A stretch of 64,000 nt of DNA from Vibrio sagamiensis NBRC 104589 (GTDB taxonomy: Bacteria; Pseudomonadota; Gammaproteobacteria; Enterobacterales; Vibrionaceae), in NCBI RefSeq assembly GCF_007990935.1, contig NZ_BJXJ01000022.1:1-64000 (forward strand), read 5' to 3'. Position numbers and translations under genes: made by a program. Position 1 is the first letter of the stretch. Each line of letters opens with the position of its first letter. This document shows positions 42,482 through 52,359 of this stretch, one piece after another. Under the pieces are notes generated by a model. That model did no database searches, was not told the DNA's origin, and saw nothing but the letters and a program-made list of their open reading frames with translations.

Positions 42482-43363
42482 CTAGGACTGTAGCTTGGCA
42501 ATCAGTAGATCTAATTTGTGAGGCTCATCAAGACTTATTGTCACTTTTGCTTTACCGTTCGCAGTTCGCACAAAACAGACCTGAGCATCAAGTAACTGAC
42601 TCAGTTTATGCGACATTTTTTGCGCTTCCACATCTACTTGTTGAACGTTATGCTCACTTTTAGGCATTAAGTGCTTTTTTACTAACTGTTCAGTTTGACG
42701 AACAGTCATTTGTTTCTTAGAAACTTGCTGTGCTACTTCGACTTGCTGCTCACCATCAAGAGCCAATAAAGCACGAGCATGACCCATCTCTAGTTTCTTA
42801 TCAGCAACTAAAGCTTTTACTTCCATTTCCAGTTGATTAAGACGTAATAAGTTACTGACCGTTGCTCTTGATTTACCAATAACCTCGGCAACTTGTTGAT
42901 GGGTAAGATTGAACTCATCTTGTAAACGCTCAAGAGCTTGTGCCTCTTCGATAACATTCAAATCTTCACGTTGGATATTCTCGATAAGAGCCATAGCAAT
43001 CGCCGCTCGATCTTCCACCTTCTTAATCAAGCAAGGCACACGTTTAAGACCTGCCTGTTTAGCAGCCCGCCAACGGCGCTCACCAGCGATGATCTCAAAT
43101 TGATTCACGGCAACTTCACGGACAACAATCGGTTGAATGATACCTTGCGACTGAATCGATGCTGTAAGCTCTTCTAATGCTTCTGGTGCCATATCTTTAC
43201 GTGGTTGATATGTACCAGGCTGAAGCTGACTCACTGATAACTCAACGAGTTCACCTTGAGTTGAAAGTGCCTGACTGTTCGAAGCAATATTCTGTTTTTC
43301 ACGAGCTAACGAACTGGTCGACAATAGTGCATCCAGCCCTTTTCCTAGACCACGCTTAGACAT
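42482..43363 (-). CDS. parB: Chromosome partition protein ParB (centromere binding)
   Basis: 293 residues. N-terminal ParB/Srx CTPase domain with IQSQGIIQPIVVRE and the GERRWRAAKQAGLKRVPCLI motif (about 94-113), then a helix-turn-helix (LTHQQVAEVIGKSRATVSNLLRLNQL) that binds parS, and a C-terminal dimerisation domain. Chromosome 1 type by context (beside rsmG/mnmG). 24 bp after parA. Confidence 0.97.
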   Translation of the reverse strand: MSKRGLGKGLDALLSTSSLAREKQNIASNSQALSTQGELVELSVSQLQPGTYQPRKDMAPEALEELTASIQSQGIIQPIVVREVAVNQFEIIAGERRWRAAKQAGLKRVPCLIKKVEDRAAIAMALIENIQREDLNVIEEAQALERLQDEFNLTHQQVAEVIGKSRATVSNLLRLNQLEMEVKALVADKKLEMGHARALLALDGEQQVEVAQQVSKKQMTVRQTEQLVKKHLMPKSEHNVQQVDVEAQKMSHKLSQLLDAQVCFVRTANGKAKVTISLDEPHKLDLLIAKLQS

Positions 43364-43387
43364 AGGAGAAATTCCTTAGAGTAAATA

Positions 43388-44161
43388 TTAAAGTTCGGTA
43401 TCTTCGCGGCGAAGCATCTCACCAGCCAATGCTAAGTAAGCTTTCGCCCCTGCAGAGTATTTGTCGTAATACATGGCAGGCTTACCATGGCTTGGCGCTT
43501 CAGCTAAACGAACATTACGAGGAATCACTGTCCGATAGACCTTGCTGCCAAAGTGCTTTTTAATTTGATCGGAGACTTCATTCGATAAACGGTTACGAGG
43601 ATCGAACATAGTACGCAATAGGCCCTCAATCTTCAGATGTTCATTAACCACCGCCGCTAACTTACTGATGGTATCCATAAGCGCGGTCAATCCTTCTAAT
43701 GCAAAGTATTCACATTGCATCGGGACTAAGACCGAATCTGCTGCTGCCATCGCATTAATCGTAAGTAGGTTCAAAGAGGGAGGACAATCAATAAAAATAA
43801 AGTCATATTGATCACGCACAGGAGCTAGTGCATTTTTTAGGCGCACCTCACGAGCAAAAACTTCCATGAGCTTAATCTCTGCCGCAGTGACATCTCCATT
43901 AGCAGCAATGAGGTCATACTTACCTGTTGTTTCGGTGCAAACCACTTGATCAAACGGAACTTCTTCAACCAGAAGATCATAAGCTGTCGCATCGACCATG
44001 TATTTATCCACACCGCTAGCCATAGTAGCATTACCTTGAGGATCGAGATCAATAACCAAAACTTTGCGTTTGGTTGCCGCCATAGACGCAGCTAAATTAA
44101 TACACGTTGTTGTTTTACCTACGCCACCTTTTTGGTTGGCAATGGCGACAATTTTACCCAC
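43388..44161 (-). CDS. parA: Chromosome partition ATPase ParA
   Basis: 257 residues, deviant Walker A KGGVGKTT (11-18), Walker A' DLDPQGNAT and Walker B FIFIDCPPSL. Drives origin segregation with ParB. The start is GTG, with GAGGT 5 nt upstream; the leader overlaps the rsmG stop. MGKIVAIANQKGG is the usual N-terminus. Confidence 0.97.
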   Translation of the reverse strand: MGKIVAIANQKGGVGKTTTCINLAASMAATKRKVLVIDLDPQGNATMASGVDKYMVDATAYDLLVEEVPFDQVVCTETTGKYDLIAANGDVTAAEIKLMEVFAREVRLKNALAPVRDQYDFIFIDCPPSLNLLTINAMAAADSVLVPMQCEYFALEGLTALMDTISKLAAVVNEHLKIEGLLRTMFDPRNRLSNEVSDQIKKHFGSKVYRTVIPRNVRLAEAPSHGKPAMYYDKYSAGAKAYLALAGEMLRREDTEL

Positions 44162-44171
44162 AATGACCTCA

Positions 44172-44810
44172 CTAATTATCCTTGCGCGATAAGATTACTA
44201 GATGACGCTCACCTTCTAACTCCGGAACAATCAAAGATATGATCTCTGTCACACGACACCACTCTGGCAACTGCTCTATCTCGTCGTTAGGATGTAAGCC
44301 TTTTAATGCCAGAAAAACGCCGGTGTTTGCTTTTGGCAAATGCTGGCACCATTCGACCATATCTGTCATTGAAGCAAAAGCTCGACTTAAAACGCCATCA
44401 AATTTTTCTTCAGGTTGAAACTCTTCAACTCGACTTTGGACGGGAGTGACATTTTTTAGCCCGAGAGCATGAACAACCTGCTTAAGAAAACGAATTCGCT
44501 TACCAAGACTATCCAATAAGAAAAATGCTTTGTTTGGGTTCATGATCGCCAGAGGAATACCAGGCAACCCAGGCCCCGTACCAACATCAATAAAACGCTC
44601 ACCTTCAGGTAAGTGACTACTCACAACTATACTATCCAGAATATGTTTTACTAACATTTCCTGTGGATCACGCACTGAAGTTAAGTTATAAGCTTTGTTC
44701 CATTTATCGAGCCATTCAACGTAAGCGATCAACTGCTCACGTTGCTGCTCAGAAACGGTTAATTCAGTCTGAGCAATTAAGCTATCGAGTTTGGTTCGTA
44801 GAGTGCTCAT
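44172..44810 (-). CDS. rsmG: 16S rRNA m7G527 methyltransferase
   Basis: 212 residues. Methylates G527 of 16S rRNA; loss gives low-level streptomycin resistance in other bacteria. SAM-binding [17 protein letters not shown] (about 69-85), and the conserved [11 protein letters not shown] and SRAFASM blocks are present. The ATG shares a base with the mnmG stop (TAATG), a tight coupling. Confidence 0.97.
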   Translation of the reverse strand: MSTLRTKLDSLIAQTELTVSEQQREQLIAYVEWLDKWNKAYNLTSVRDPQEMLVKHILDSIVVSSHLPEGERFIDVGTGPGLPGIPLAIMNPNKAFFLLDSLGKRIRFLKQVVHALGLKNVTPVQSRVEEFQPEEKFDGVLSRAFASMTDMVEWCQHLPKANTGVFLALKGLHPNDEIEQLPEWCRVTEIISLIVPELEGERHLVILSRKDN

Positions 44811-46705
44811 TATTCGTCCTCACCTTTTTTCAGCAAGCCGTGTTTCTTCAAATGAACAAGTAAAATTGAGATTGCAGCAGGAGTAATACCAGAAATTCGA
44901 GATGCAATCCCAATACTTTCTGGCCTTGACTCGTTCAGTTTAGTGACAACTTCGTTTGACAGACCTTTGACGTCCTGGTAGTTCAAATCGGTCGGTAACT
45001 TAGTGTGCTCATGACGCAATGACTTTTCGATCTCATCTTGCTGACGCTTGATATAACCATCGTATTTCACTTGAATTTCAACTTGTTCTGCTGCTTGTTG
45101 ATCGTCTAACGCTGGAGAGAATGCATCCAGTTGAGTCAATTGTGAGTAATTAATTTCTGGACGACGCAGAAGATCTTCACCACTGGCTTCACGGGCCATT
45201 GGTGTTTTCAATAACTTATTCAACTCGTCCACACCCGTTGAATTTGGATTCATCCACGTTGATTTCAAACGCTGACGCTCCGTTTCCATATTATCGATCT
45301 TTTGGTTAAAGCGAGCCCAACGAGCTTCATCAATCAAACCAAGTTGATGGGCTTTTTCTGTTAGACGCAGATCGGCGTTATCTTCACGAAGCAATAGACG
45401 ATATTCAGCACGTGAAGTGAACATGCGGTACGGTTCTTTAGTGCCCATGGTCGATAGATCGTCAATCAATACTCCCATGTAAGCTTGATCACGACGTGGG
45501 CTCCAACCTTCTTTGTCTTGACTGTATAAACTCGCGTTAAGACCGGCCATCAAACCTTGTGCTGCCGCTTCTTCATAACCTGTCGTACCGTTAATTTGGC
45601 CAGCAAAGAACAAACCGTTGATGAATTTAGTCTCATAAGTTTGTTTCAAATCACGAGGATCAAAGAAATCATACTCAATCGCATAACCTGGACGCACAAT
45701 ATGCGCGTTCTCAAATCCTTTCATTGAGTGAACGATCTGCACTTGAACGTCAAATGGTAAGCTGGTGGAAATACCATTCGGATACAACTCATGGGTGGTT
45801 AAACCTTCAGGTTCGATGAAAATTTGATGACTGTTCTTGTCCGCAAAGCGCATCACTTTATCTTCGATCGATGGACAGTAACGAGGACCAATCCCTTCGA
45901 TCACACCCGCATACATAGGGCTACGATCAAGGTTGTCACGAATAACATCGTGGGTTTGTTCATTGGTATGCGTAATGAAACATGGAATTTGACGTGGATG
46001 CTGCTGGCGGTTCCCCATAAATGAGAATACTGGAGTTGGATTATCACCGTGCTGTACTTCAAGTGCTGAAAAATCAACGCTACGTGCGTCAATTCGTGGT
46101 GGTGTACCTGTTTTCAGACGATCAACACGAAACGGCAGTTCGCGTAAACGATCGGCAAGTGCGATCGATGGAGGATCGCCTGCACGGCCACCAGAAGAGC
46201 TTTCCATACCAATGTGTATCTTTCCGCCAAGAAAAGTTCCAACGGTCAATACAATTGCTTTGGCGCGGAATTTGAGACCCATTTGAGTCACAACCCCAAC
46301 CGCACGATCGTGTTCCACAATCAAATCGTCCACCGATTGCTGGAACAAGGTTAAATTAGGGGTATTTTCTAATCCATTACGAACATAGGCTTTGTAAAGA
46401 GCACGATCAGCTTGTGCACGAGTGGCTCGAACCGCTGGCCCTTTAGATGCATTAAGAGTTCTAAATTGAATACCTGCATGATCAATTGCTTCAGCCATTA
46501 GACCGCCCATAGCGTCAACCTCTTTGACTAAGTGGCCTTTACCAATACCACCAATAGCCGGATTACAGGACATTTGGCCTAATGTATCGATGTTATGTGT
46601 TAGGAGAAGCGTTTTTTGTCCTGTGCGTGCAGATGCGAGTGCCGCTTCCGTTCCTGCGTGTCCGCCACCAACAACAATGACGTCAAAATTTTCGTGATAA
46701 AGCAT
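44810..46705 (-). CDS. mnmG: tRNA uridine-34 modification enzyme MnmG (GidA)
   Basis: With MnmE adds carboxymethylaminomethyl (or aminomethyl) groups to U34 of several tRNAs; FAD enzyme. 631 residues: FAD loop [10 protein letters not shown] (13-22), conserved [16 protein letters not shown] (46-61) with a catalytic Cys, TGTPPRID, and the C-terminal helical MnmE-interaction domain. Promoter region: TAGAAT on the minus strand (46763-46758) with a weak -35. It is transcribed away from oriC, which lies just upstream. Confidence 0.98.
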   Translation of the reverse strand: MLYHENFDVIVVGGGHAGTEAALASARTGQKTLLLTHNIDTLGQMSCNPAIGGIGKGHLVKEVDAMGGLMAEAIDHAGIQFRTLNASKGPAVRATRAQADRALYKAYVRNGLENTPNLTLFQQSVDDLIVEHDRAVGVVTQMGLKFRAKAIVLTVGTFLGGKIHIGMESSSGGRAGDPPSIALADRLRELPFRVDRLKTGTPPRIDARSVDFSALEVQHGDNPTPVFSFMGNRQQHPRQIPCFITHTNEQTHDVIRDNLDRSPMYAGVIEGIGPRYCPSIEDKVMRFADKNSHQIFIEPEGLTTHELYPNGISTSLPFDVQVQIVHSMKGFENAHIVRPGYAIEYDFFDPRDLKQTYETKFINGLFFAGQINGTTGYEEAAAQGLMAGLNASLYSQDKEGWSPRRDQAYMGVLIDDLSTMGTKEPYRMFTSRAEYRLLLREDNADLRLTEKAHQLGLIDEARWARFNQKIDNMETERQRLKSTWMNPNSTGVDELNKLLKTPMAREASGEDLLRRPEINYSQLTQLDAFSPALDDQQAAEQVEIQVKYDGYIKRQQDEIEKSLRHEHTKLPTDLNYQDVKGLSNEVVTKLNESRPESIGIASRISGITPAAISILLVHLKKHGLLKKGEDE

Positions 46706-46833
46706 GAACCGACCTCAGGTATTCAAAGGATTTTATGGACAGATAAAAAAGAGCGGTATTCTACCTTTTTTATTGCTGAGAGAGAATTGTTTTCTTATGT
46801 TAAACATTTTAGTCTCTGAATCTATTAATATAA

Positions 46834-46871
46834 GATCTTTATATATGATCTTTTATTGGATCTATTATTAG
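46834..46871. repeat. oriC duplex-unwinding 13-mers
   Basis: Three tandem 12-13-bp units each starting GATCT: 46834-46846, 46847-46858 and 46859-46871, followed by a fourth GATC at 46872. They fit the family form GATCT-N-TT-N-TTTT loosely and are the AT-rich strand-opening site. Confidence 0.85.
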
Positions 46872-46884
46872 GATCCCACATTTC

Positions 46885-46893
46885 TGTGGATAA
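46885..46893 (-). promoter_or_regulatory. DnaA box in oriC (R1-like)
   Basis: TGTGGATAA is the exact complement of the consensus DnaA box TTATCCACA, next to the unwinding element. Confidence 0.9.
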
Positions 46894-46990
46894 GCGACAA
46901 ATGATCAATAAGATCATGGATCTTTTTACGATCATTTGTTGTGATCATCATTTGATCTAACTGAGGATTTCCTGAGATCAAAATGGCTAG

Positions 46991-46999
46991 TTATACACA
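46991..46999 (+). promoter_or_regulatory. DnaA box in oriC (R2-like)
   Basis: TTATACACA fits the strong DnaA box consensus TTATNCACA. Confidence 0.88.
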
Positions 47000-47064
47000 G
47001 GGGTAGGGATGGTGAAAAGTTATTAATTGGATAACTAAAGGAAGATCACTGGATTACACTATAC

Positions 47065-47073
47065 TTATCCACA
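47065..47073 (+). promoter_or_regulatory. DnaA box in oriC (R4-like)
   Basis: TTATCCACA, a perfect consensus box at the mioC-proximal end, the position of R4 in E. coli. Confidence 0.9.
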
Positions 47074-47173
47074 GATGGTTTGATGGTTTTTTAAGCACTT
47101 AAATGATTGAGGTGGGAGTAGGATAGGTCTAAATAGTGATAAAGAGCCGTTGAGTGACTCTTTATCATCATCA

Positions 47174-47614
47174 TTATGCGCTAAAATGGGCAAGATTTTC
47201 GTTTAACCACACCTCTGCGGCATCTTCAGGTACATCGTGATTGAGAACATCAATCTTTAGGCAGTCGCTGATAGGTGTTGCACCGATATCTTCCAACAAG
47301 TCATACGCATGTTGACCTGCTGCGCAAAAAGTATCATAGCTTGAATCGCCAATCGCAATCACAGCGAATTTGACATTGACCATGTTCGGCGGGGTGGCCT
47401 GTAGATCTGTAATAAAAGGGTGAATATTATCTGGGTACTCTCCGGCGCCATGGGTTGATGTGACCACCAGCCAAATGCCCTGATTCTCAATTGAGCTTAA
47501 CTCTGGTTGATTGTGGATCGTCGTTTCTAGTCCGTGTTCATTTAGCAGATCACTTAAATGATCGCCCACATATTCTGCCCCGCCTAGAGTGCTGCCTGTA
47601 ATGATGTGGATCAT
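47174..47614 (-). CDS. mioC: Flavodoxin-like FMN protein MioC
   Basis: 146 residues, short-chain flavodoxin fold: phosphate loop [12 protein letters not shown] (7-18), aromatic FMN contact [12 protein letters not shown], and [14 protein letters not shown]. In E. coli MioC supports biotin synthase in vitro, and transcription of mioC runs into oriC. Here too it is transcribed towards oriC. Confidence 0.95.
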   Translation of the reverse strand: MIHIITGSTLGGAEYVGDHLSDLLNEHGLETTIHNQPELSSIENQGIWLVVTSTHGAGEYPDNIHPFITDLQATPPNMVNVKFAVIAIGDSSYDTFCAAGQHAYDLLEDIGATPISDCLKIDVLNHDVPEDAAEVWLNENLAHFSA

Positions 47615-47647
47615 CTATTTTTCCTTTGCTTGAGTATGGTGAGGTTT

Positions 47648-47653
47648 ATTATA
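47648..47653 (-). promoter_or_regulatory. mioC promoter -10
   Basis: TATAAT on the minus strand, about 34 nt upstream of the mioC ATG. The -35 is not clear. Confidence 0.5.
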
Positions 47654-47763
47654 CCTATTTGGTTAATGATTAACGTGATGGGTTGCATTTCGTGTTTGAT
47701 ACTTAGGTCGTGTCCTGATGGGAGGGGCGATTTGCTGTCGCTAACGGACATTCAACAGCAGCA

Positions 47764-47790
47764 CGATGCTAAATGATTCATCTAGCATCG
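47764..47790. terminator. Near-perfect palindrome behind mnmE
   Basis: CGATGCTA (47764-47771) and TAGCATCG (47783-47790) enclose a second pair ATGA/TCAT. It lies 13 bp after the mnmE stop. No T-tract follows on the minus strand, so it may stop transcription by another route or stabilise the 3' end. Confidence 0.4.
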
Positions 47791-47803
47791 CTTGCTTAAG
47801 TTG

Positions 47804-49165
47804 TTATTTACCAATGCAGAACGAGGAAAATATTCGACCTAGTAAGTCATCAGAACTGAATTCACCTGTGATTTCGTTAAGGTGCTGCTGAGTAATGCGG
47901 AGCTCTTCTGCTAAGATTTCTCCTGCCATATAGCCTTCAAGCTGTTCTTGGCCTATCTGGAGGTGCTGAGCGGCACGCTCTAATGCATCCAAATGACGAC
48001 GGCGAGCCATAAATCCCCCCTCAGTATTACCAGAGAAACCCATACAGTCTTTAAGGTGATTTCTGAGTGCGTCTACTCCTGATCCTGTTTTGGCCGAGAG
48101 ACGAATCAAGGTCGGATCGTTGACATGACAGATCCCCATTGCTTCGTTAGTTTGATCGGCCTTATTGCGGATCACAGTAATGCCAATGTTTTCAGGTAGG
48201 CGATCAACAAAATCAGGCCAGATTTCTTTCGGGTCCGTTGCATCGGTTGTGGTGCCATCAACCATAAATAACACTCGATCAGCTTGGCTAATTTCGTCCC
48301 ATGCGCGCTCAATACCGATTTTTTCCACTTCATCAGATGCATCACGTAGACCTGCGGTATCGATAATGTGCAGTGGCATCCCATCGATGTGGATATGCTC
48401 ACGTAGGACATCACGCGTCGTACCGGCTATATCTGTGACGATGGCAGACTCTTTACCAGATAGAGCATTGAGTAGGCTCGACTTACCAGCATTGGGGCGA
48501 CCTGCAATTACAACTTTCATCCCTTCACGCATAATCGCGCCTTGGTTGGCTTCTTTGCGTACTGCTTCGAGATTATCGATGATCGCCTGTAGATCGGCTG
48601 AGACTTTGCCATCTGCCAGAAAATCGATTTCTTCTTCTGGGAAGTCGATGGCGGCCTCAACATAGATACGTAAATGGATCAGGGATTCCAACAAAGTATG
48701 AATACGTTGTGAGAATTGACCTTGTAGAGATTGCAGTGCGGATTTCGCTGCTTCTTCTGAACTGGCATCAATCAGATCGGCAATCGCTTCTGCTTGTGTG
48801 AGATCCATCTTATCGTTCAAGAAGGCACGTTCTGAGAATTCTCCGGGACGTGCTGCACGTACACCATCAATACCTAGAATGCGCTTAATCAGCATATCCA
48901 TTACCACAGGACCGCCATGACCTTGAAGCTCGAGGATGTCTTCACCGGTAAAGGAATGTGGGTTAGGGAAGTACAGCGCAATGCCTTGGTCGAGGACGAC
49001 ACTATCCTCGGCTTGGAATGGTAGATACTCTGCATAGCGAGGTTTGAGCACTTTGCCTGTAACTTCAAGTGCTACTTGGTTGGCCTTAGGGCCAGAAACA
49101 CGAATAATGCCAACGCCACCACGACCTGGAGCGGTGGCTTGAGCGACAATCGTATCTGTAGTCAT
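47804..49165 (-). CDS. mnmE: tRNA modification GTPase MnmE (TrmE)
   Basis: Partner of MnmG in U34 modification. 453 residues: N-terminal formyl-THF binding domain ([13 protein letters not shown]), helical domain, and a G domain with GRPNAGKSS (about 223-231), IAGTTRD (K-loop/G2), DTAGLRD and NKAD. The C-terminus FCIGK ends with the conserved catalytic Cys in CIGK (450-453). Confidence 0.98.
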   Translation of the reverse strand: MTTDTIVAQATAPGRGGVGIIRVSGPKANQVALEVTGKVLKPRYAEYLPFQAEDSVVLDQGIALYFPNPHSFTGEDILELQGHGGPVVMDMLIKRILGIDGVRAARPGEFSERAFLNDKMDLTQAEAIADLIDASSEEAAKSALQSLQGQFSQRIHTLLESLIHLRIYVEAAIDFPEEEIDFLADGKVSADLQAIIDNLEAVRKEANQGAIMREGMKVVIAGRPNAGKSSLLNALSGKESAIVTDIAGTTRDVLREHIHIDGMPLHIIDTAGLRDASDEVEKIGIERAWDEISQADRVLFMVDGTTTDATDPKEIWPDFVDRLPENIGITVIRNKADQTNEAMGICHVNDPTLIRLSAKTGSGVDALRNHLKDCMGFSGNTEGGFMARRRHLDALERAAQHLQIGQEQLEGYMAGEILAEELRITQQHLNEITGEFSSDDLLGRIFSSFCIGK

Positions 49166-49251
49166 AATCTTGCCTTTTGAGCTGGGCTATAGGATTGGTC
49201 AACCTAGGGAGCCAAAACTGTTAGTTAGCTGAATTGTAATCAGCCAAAAAC

Positions 49252-49277
49252 AAAAAGGCGACCTTTTGGCCGCCTTT
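49252..49277 (-). terminator. Terminator between yidC and mnmE
   Basis: AAAAAGGCGACC (49252-49263), loop TTTT, GGCCGCCTTT (49268-49277), with one A-C mismatch. On the minus strand it is followed by TTTTTGTTTTT. The stem repeats the GGCGACC sequence of the atp operon terminator. Confidence 0.8.
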
Positions 49278-49297
49278 GTTATGCTTTTATTCTAAAG

Positions 49298-50920
49298 TTA
49301 TTTACTATGTAAGCCTTTTTTCTCTAGCGATTTGTAAATAATGGTCTGCTGGATAAGCGTCACAATGTTCGATACCAACCAGTACAAAACCAGACCTGCT
49401 GGGAAAAATAGGAAGAATACACTAAACATGACTGGCATAAAGGTCATGATTTTTTGCTGCATAGGATCGGTTACTGTTGCTGGGCTCATTTTTTGGATGA
49501 TAAACATTGAAATACCCATCAGCACTGGTAGCACATAGTATGGATCTGGAGCTGAAAGGTCATGAATCCATAACATAAACGGTGTATGTCGAAGCTCAAC
49601 CGACTCCATTAGTGACCAGTATAGTGCAATAAAGATAGGCATTTGCAGTACAAGTGGTAAACAGCCACCAAGTGGGTTTACTTTTTCTTTCTTGTACAGT
49701 TCCATCATTTCTTGGCTCATACGTTGGCGATCTTCACCAAAACGCTCACGCATCTCTTGCAGTTTTGGTTGCAGCATGCGCATTTTAGCCATCGATGTGT
49801 ACTGAGCTTTTGTCAGTGGGTACATTGCACCACGGACCACAAACGTTAGCAAGATGATCGCGAAACCCCAGTTACCCACAAAACCATGGATGAAAGAGAG
49901 CAGCCAGTGTAATGGCTTGGCAATAAACCATAACCAACCGTAGTCGACAACGAGGTCAAGGTTAGGTGCAACGGCTTCCATTTGTGATTGTAGCTTAGGG
50001 CCCGCCCAAAGTGACGCTTTAAACTGTGCTTTATCACCAGAAGCAATGGTTTTATCAGGCATACGAAGACCGATATCACCAAGATTACCTTTCACACGAG
50101 TGTAGATTATCGTACCTGGCTCTTTATACGGAACCCAAGCAGCAGCAAAGTAGTGCTGGATCATGGCAATCCAACCTTGACCATTGGTCAGGTTAATTGA
50201 GAGATTATGATCTTTCATATCGTCAAAGCTGTACTTTTTGTAACGTACATCTTGGGTAGAATAAGCGCCTCCACGGTATGTTGGCATGGTAATACTGCCC
50301 CCATCATCCATGAGATTTTGGCGTAGGTGTGCATACATACCTACAGTTGCATTGCTGCCTGAGTTGTTGATGATATCGTATTCAACTTTGACGGCATAGC
50401 TGCCACGCTCTAGAACGAAAGTCTTAGTGTAGTCAATGCCATTAACACTTACCGTCATTGGGATACGTAGCTCATTTTGTCCATCGATAAGAGTAAAGCT
50501 ATCAGCGCTGACGTTGTAGTTAGGGCGATTGCTTGTGGTTTTATCAATGCCTTGTGGACCGATAAGGCCACTTTGAGCGATGAACTGGTGACCTTTGGTG
50601 TTTTTTAACAGGACAAACGGATCAGAGGAGCCCATTTCGGCTGCATATTGGTTGAGGTCTGCATGAACAATGTCACCACCAAAGGTGTTTATCGACAGAG
50701 TCAAAACATCAGTCGTCACTGTGATTGTTTTTGCAGCGGCTTGCTGTTGAGCTGGTAATGGATCGAACTCATCTGTATTAGATGGCGCCATTACGGTATT
50801 GCTTGTTTGAGCCTGTTCAATAGCTTGTGGTGCTGGATTCTTATCGTCTTGCCATTGTTTAAATAGCAAGAAAGAAACCGCGAGCAAAGCAATGAGCAGG
50901 ATATTACGTTGAGAATCCAT
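49298..50920 (-). CDS. yidC: Membrane protein insertase YidC
   Basis: Inserts inner-membrane proteins alone or with SecYEG. 540 residues: N-terminal signal-anchor ([17 protein letters not shown], 7-23), large periplasmic beta-domain (about 60-340), then the conserved five-helix core ([36 protein letters not shown]... with the hydrophilic-groove Arg). Starts 2 bp after the yidD stop. Confidence 0.97.
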   Translation of the reverse strand: MDSQRNILLIALLAVSFLLFKQWQDDKNPAPQAIEQAQTSNTVMAPSNTDEFDPLPAQQQAAAKTITVTTDVLTLSINTFGGDIVHADLNQYAAEMGSSDPFVLLKNTKGHQFIAQSGLIGPQGIDKTTSNRPNYNVSADSFTLIDGQNELRIPMTVSVNGIDYTKTFVLERGSYAVKVEYDIINNSGSNATVGMYAHLRQNLMDDGGSITMPTYRGGAYSTQDVRYKKYSFDDMKDHNLSINLTNGQGWIAMIQHYFAAAWVPYKEPGTIIYTRVKGNLGDIGLRMPDKTIASGDKAQFKASLWAGPKLQSQMEAVAPNLDLVVDYGWLWFIAKPLHWLLSFIHGFVGNWGFAIILLTFVVRGAMYPLTKAQYTSMAKMRMLQPKLQEMRERFGEDRQRMSQEMMELYKKEKVNPLGGCLPLVLQMPIFIALYWSLMESVELRHTPFMLWIHDLSAPDPYYVLPVLMGISMFIIQKMSPATVTDPMQQKIMTFMPVMFSVFFLFFPAGLVLYWLVSNIVTLIQQTIIYKSLEKKGLHSK

Positions 50921-50922
50921 CG

Positions 50923-51180
50923 TTAGTTATCTCTGTCTTGTTTTTGGACTGGTGGAACGGGATCATACCCCCCTTCGTTCAAGGGGTGGCATTTTAATAG
51001 ACGTCGGCCTGATAACCAACATCCTTTTACAAATCCGTGAGCTTTTAAAGCTTCGAGCGCATAAGTAGAACAAGTTGGTGTGAACCGACAACGAGGACCT
51101 ATCAGAGGGCTGATAAACCAGCGATAAAGATAAACGAGCCCAATGGCTATCCACGTGAAGGGCGAGATAAACGTTGCCAT
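50923..51180 (-). CDS. yidD: Membrane protein insertion efficiency factor YidD
   Basis: 85 residues. One N-terminal membrane-associated helix, the [26 protein letters not shown] signature and the C-terminal [17 protein letters not shown]. The Cys pair and third Cys of the family are present. Overlaps the 3' end of rnpA by 34 nt. Confidence 0.95.
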   Translation of the reverse strand: MATFISPFTWIAIGLVYLYRWFISPLIGPRCRFTPTCSTYALEALKAHGFVKGCWLSGRRLLKCHPLNEGGYDPVPPVQKQDRDN

Positions 51181-51503
51181 AGCTTATCAAACAACCTAAA
51201 TAATTCCTCATTGCTTAAATCTTGCGCGCTTTTCTTGGCAATAACAACAAAATCTTTGTTTGCAAGCTTATTTTGATTGTTACGAAAACTTTCACGAGCT
51301 ATACGTTTAAATCGATTCCGGCCTACAGCAGTTTTTATCTGCTTCTTGGGAACCGCCAAACCTAAGCGTGGATGAGGAAGCTTATTATTGCGAGCAATGA
51401 TGGTGAAATGAGGCGAGCCTGCTCTATGAGCTTGCTGGAAGACATTTTGATAATGCTCGGGAGTTAACAAACGTAACTCCCGATTAAACGCGTACGTGTT
51501 CAA
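51147..51503 (-). CDS. rnpA: Ribonuclease P protein component
   Basis: 118 residues; binds the RNase P RNA for 5' maturation of tRNAs. The RNR motif is in [15 protein letters not shown] (60-74) and the N-terminus is [13 protein letters not shown]. The start is TTG at 51503, without a clear ribosome-binding site, 13 bp after the rpmH stop, suggesting re-initiation from rpmH. E. coli also uses a weak start (GTG). The last 34 nt lie within yidD in another frame. Confidence 0.96.
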   Translation of the reverse strand: MNTYAFNRELRLLTPEHYQNVFQQAHRAGSPHFTIIARNNKLPHPRLGLAVPKKQIKTAVGRNRFKRIARESFRNNQNKLANKDFVVIAKKSAQDLSNEELFRLFDKLWQRLSRPSRG

Positions 51504-51516
51504 AATAAACTAGCGA

Positions 51517-51651
51517 TTATTTTGATAGGCGCGCACGGCCTTTTGCACGACGTGCGTTAATAACTTTACGACCGTTCTTAGTTGCCATGCGTGCACGGAA
51601 GCCGTGGTTACGCTTGCGCTTTAGAACTGAAGGTTGAAAAGTGCGTTTCAT
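51517..51651 (-). CDS. rpmH: 50S ribosomal protein L34
   Basis: 44 residues, strongly basic: [21 protein letters not shown] at the start and the conserved [11 protein letters not shown] near the end. First gene of rpmH-rnpA-yidD-yidC, divergent from dnaA as in nearly all bacteria. Confidence 0.98.
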   Translation of the reverse strand: MKRTFQPSVLKRKRNHGFRARMATKNGRKVINARRAKGRARLSK

Positions 51652-51757
51652 GATAAATACCTTTACTGATCAGTAGTTTTAGGTTCTTGTTAAACCCGGC
51701 GTGGGTATGATGCTTTCTTAATATAAAGAAGCTCTTTATATGGAGAAGACTAACCGA

Positions 51758-51777
51758 CGCCTCTCAACAAAGAGGCG
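51758..51777 (-). promoter_or_regulatory. Hairpin in the rpmH leader
   Basis: CGCCTCT (51758-51764), loop CAACAA, AGAGGCG (51771-51777). It falls inside the about 180-nt leader between the rpmH promoter and gene. No T-tract, so a regulatory or stability element. Confidence 0.4.
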
Positions 51778-51839
51778 GAATTGTAATCACACTCACATAA
51801 TGTGTCAATGACTCGTGGGTATGAAATTCCGGCCGGACG

Positions 51840-51867
51840 ATTATACGTAGTGTGAGTAAAATCTCAA
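51840..51867 (-). promoter_or_regulatory. Strong rpmH promoter
   Basis: On the minus strand TTGAGA (51867-51862), 16-bp spacer, TATAAT (51845-51840). 11 of 12 consensus bases. Transcription would start near 51833. Confidence 0.8.
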
Positions 51868-52181
51868 GGATCGATTGATCTTAGTATTGATCTTGGTGTT
51901 TTTTTATCCTAACAATCTGTTTTATTGAGTAATGTTTCCTCTTTTGGCACAAGTGAAGAGCCATGTCTACTTACAAACTTAATAGATATTACTAATCAAA
52001 GTGAACTTTCTTAATTATGATTAACGTGGTTTTTCTGTATATGAAGATTTACAAAAATTTTAATTGATAATCTTGTGTGTAAATCAAAAAAATATGGCTT
52101 TATTATGTGAATAAATAGATTTGAAAAAAATTCATGCACAGAGTTATCACCAACAACAAGATCTCACGCTTTTCGTCTAAA

Positions 52182-52338
52182 TGTGGATCAATGTGTGGGC
52201 AATTTTTGGGTAAGGTGTGTTGATCTTATGCTATTAAGAGAAAAAATTGTGTATAACATAGATCTTATTCACCGGATCGTTGATCAATTACTGGCGATCT
52301 TGGTTATCAACAGGTAAAATTCTGTTCTTTCCTATAAT
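52182..52338 (+). promoter_or_regulatory. dnaA control region with DnaA boxes
   Basis: TGTGTATAA (52248-52256) is a consensus DnaA box in reverse. Near-matches are TGTGGATCA (52182-52190), TTATTCACC (52265-52273) and TTATCAACA (52304-52312), each 8 of 9. TATAAT at 52333-52338 is a candidate -10. The boxes are placed for autorepression of dnaA. Together with the rpmH promoter this fills the 708-bp rpmH-dnaA gap; the AT-rich stretch 51890-52140 holds nothing else I recognise. Confidence 0.65.
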
Positions 52339-52359
52339 TTAATACTCAGTGGGGGCGCC

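Larger units (their letters stand above)
46830..47075. other. oriC: Chromosomal replication origin oriC
   Basis: Lies in the mnmG-mioC gap, as in E. coli. From left to right: an AT-rich unwinding element with three GATC-led 13-mers, a DnaA box TGTGGATAA (46885-46893), a cluster of GATC sites, the DnaA box TTATACACA (46991-46999) and a perfect TTATCCACA (47065-47073). Twelve GATC sites lie within 46834-47047, for Dam methylation and SeqA binding. The order (unwinding element, R1-like, R2-like, R4-like) follows the enterobacterial type. No gene is encoded from 46706 to 47173. Confidence 0.95.

Noticed and set aside
48165..48665. 166-codon plus-strand ORF opposite mnmE
   Set aside because: Antisense shadow; composition (Ser/Arg/Ile-rich) reflects the reverse complement of MnmE codons.
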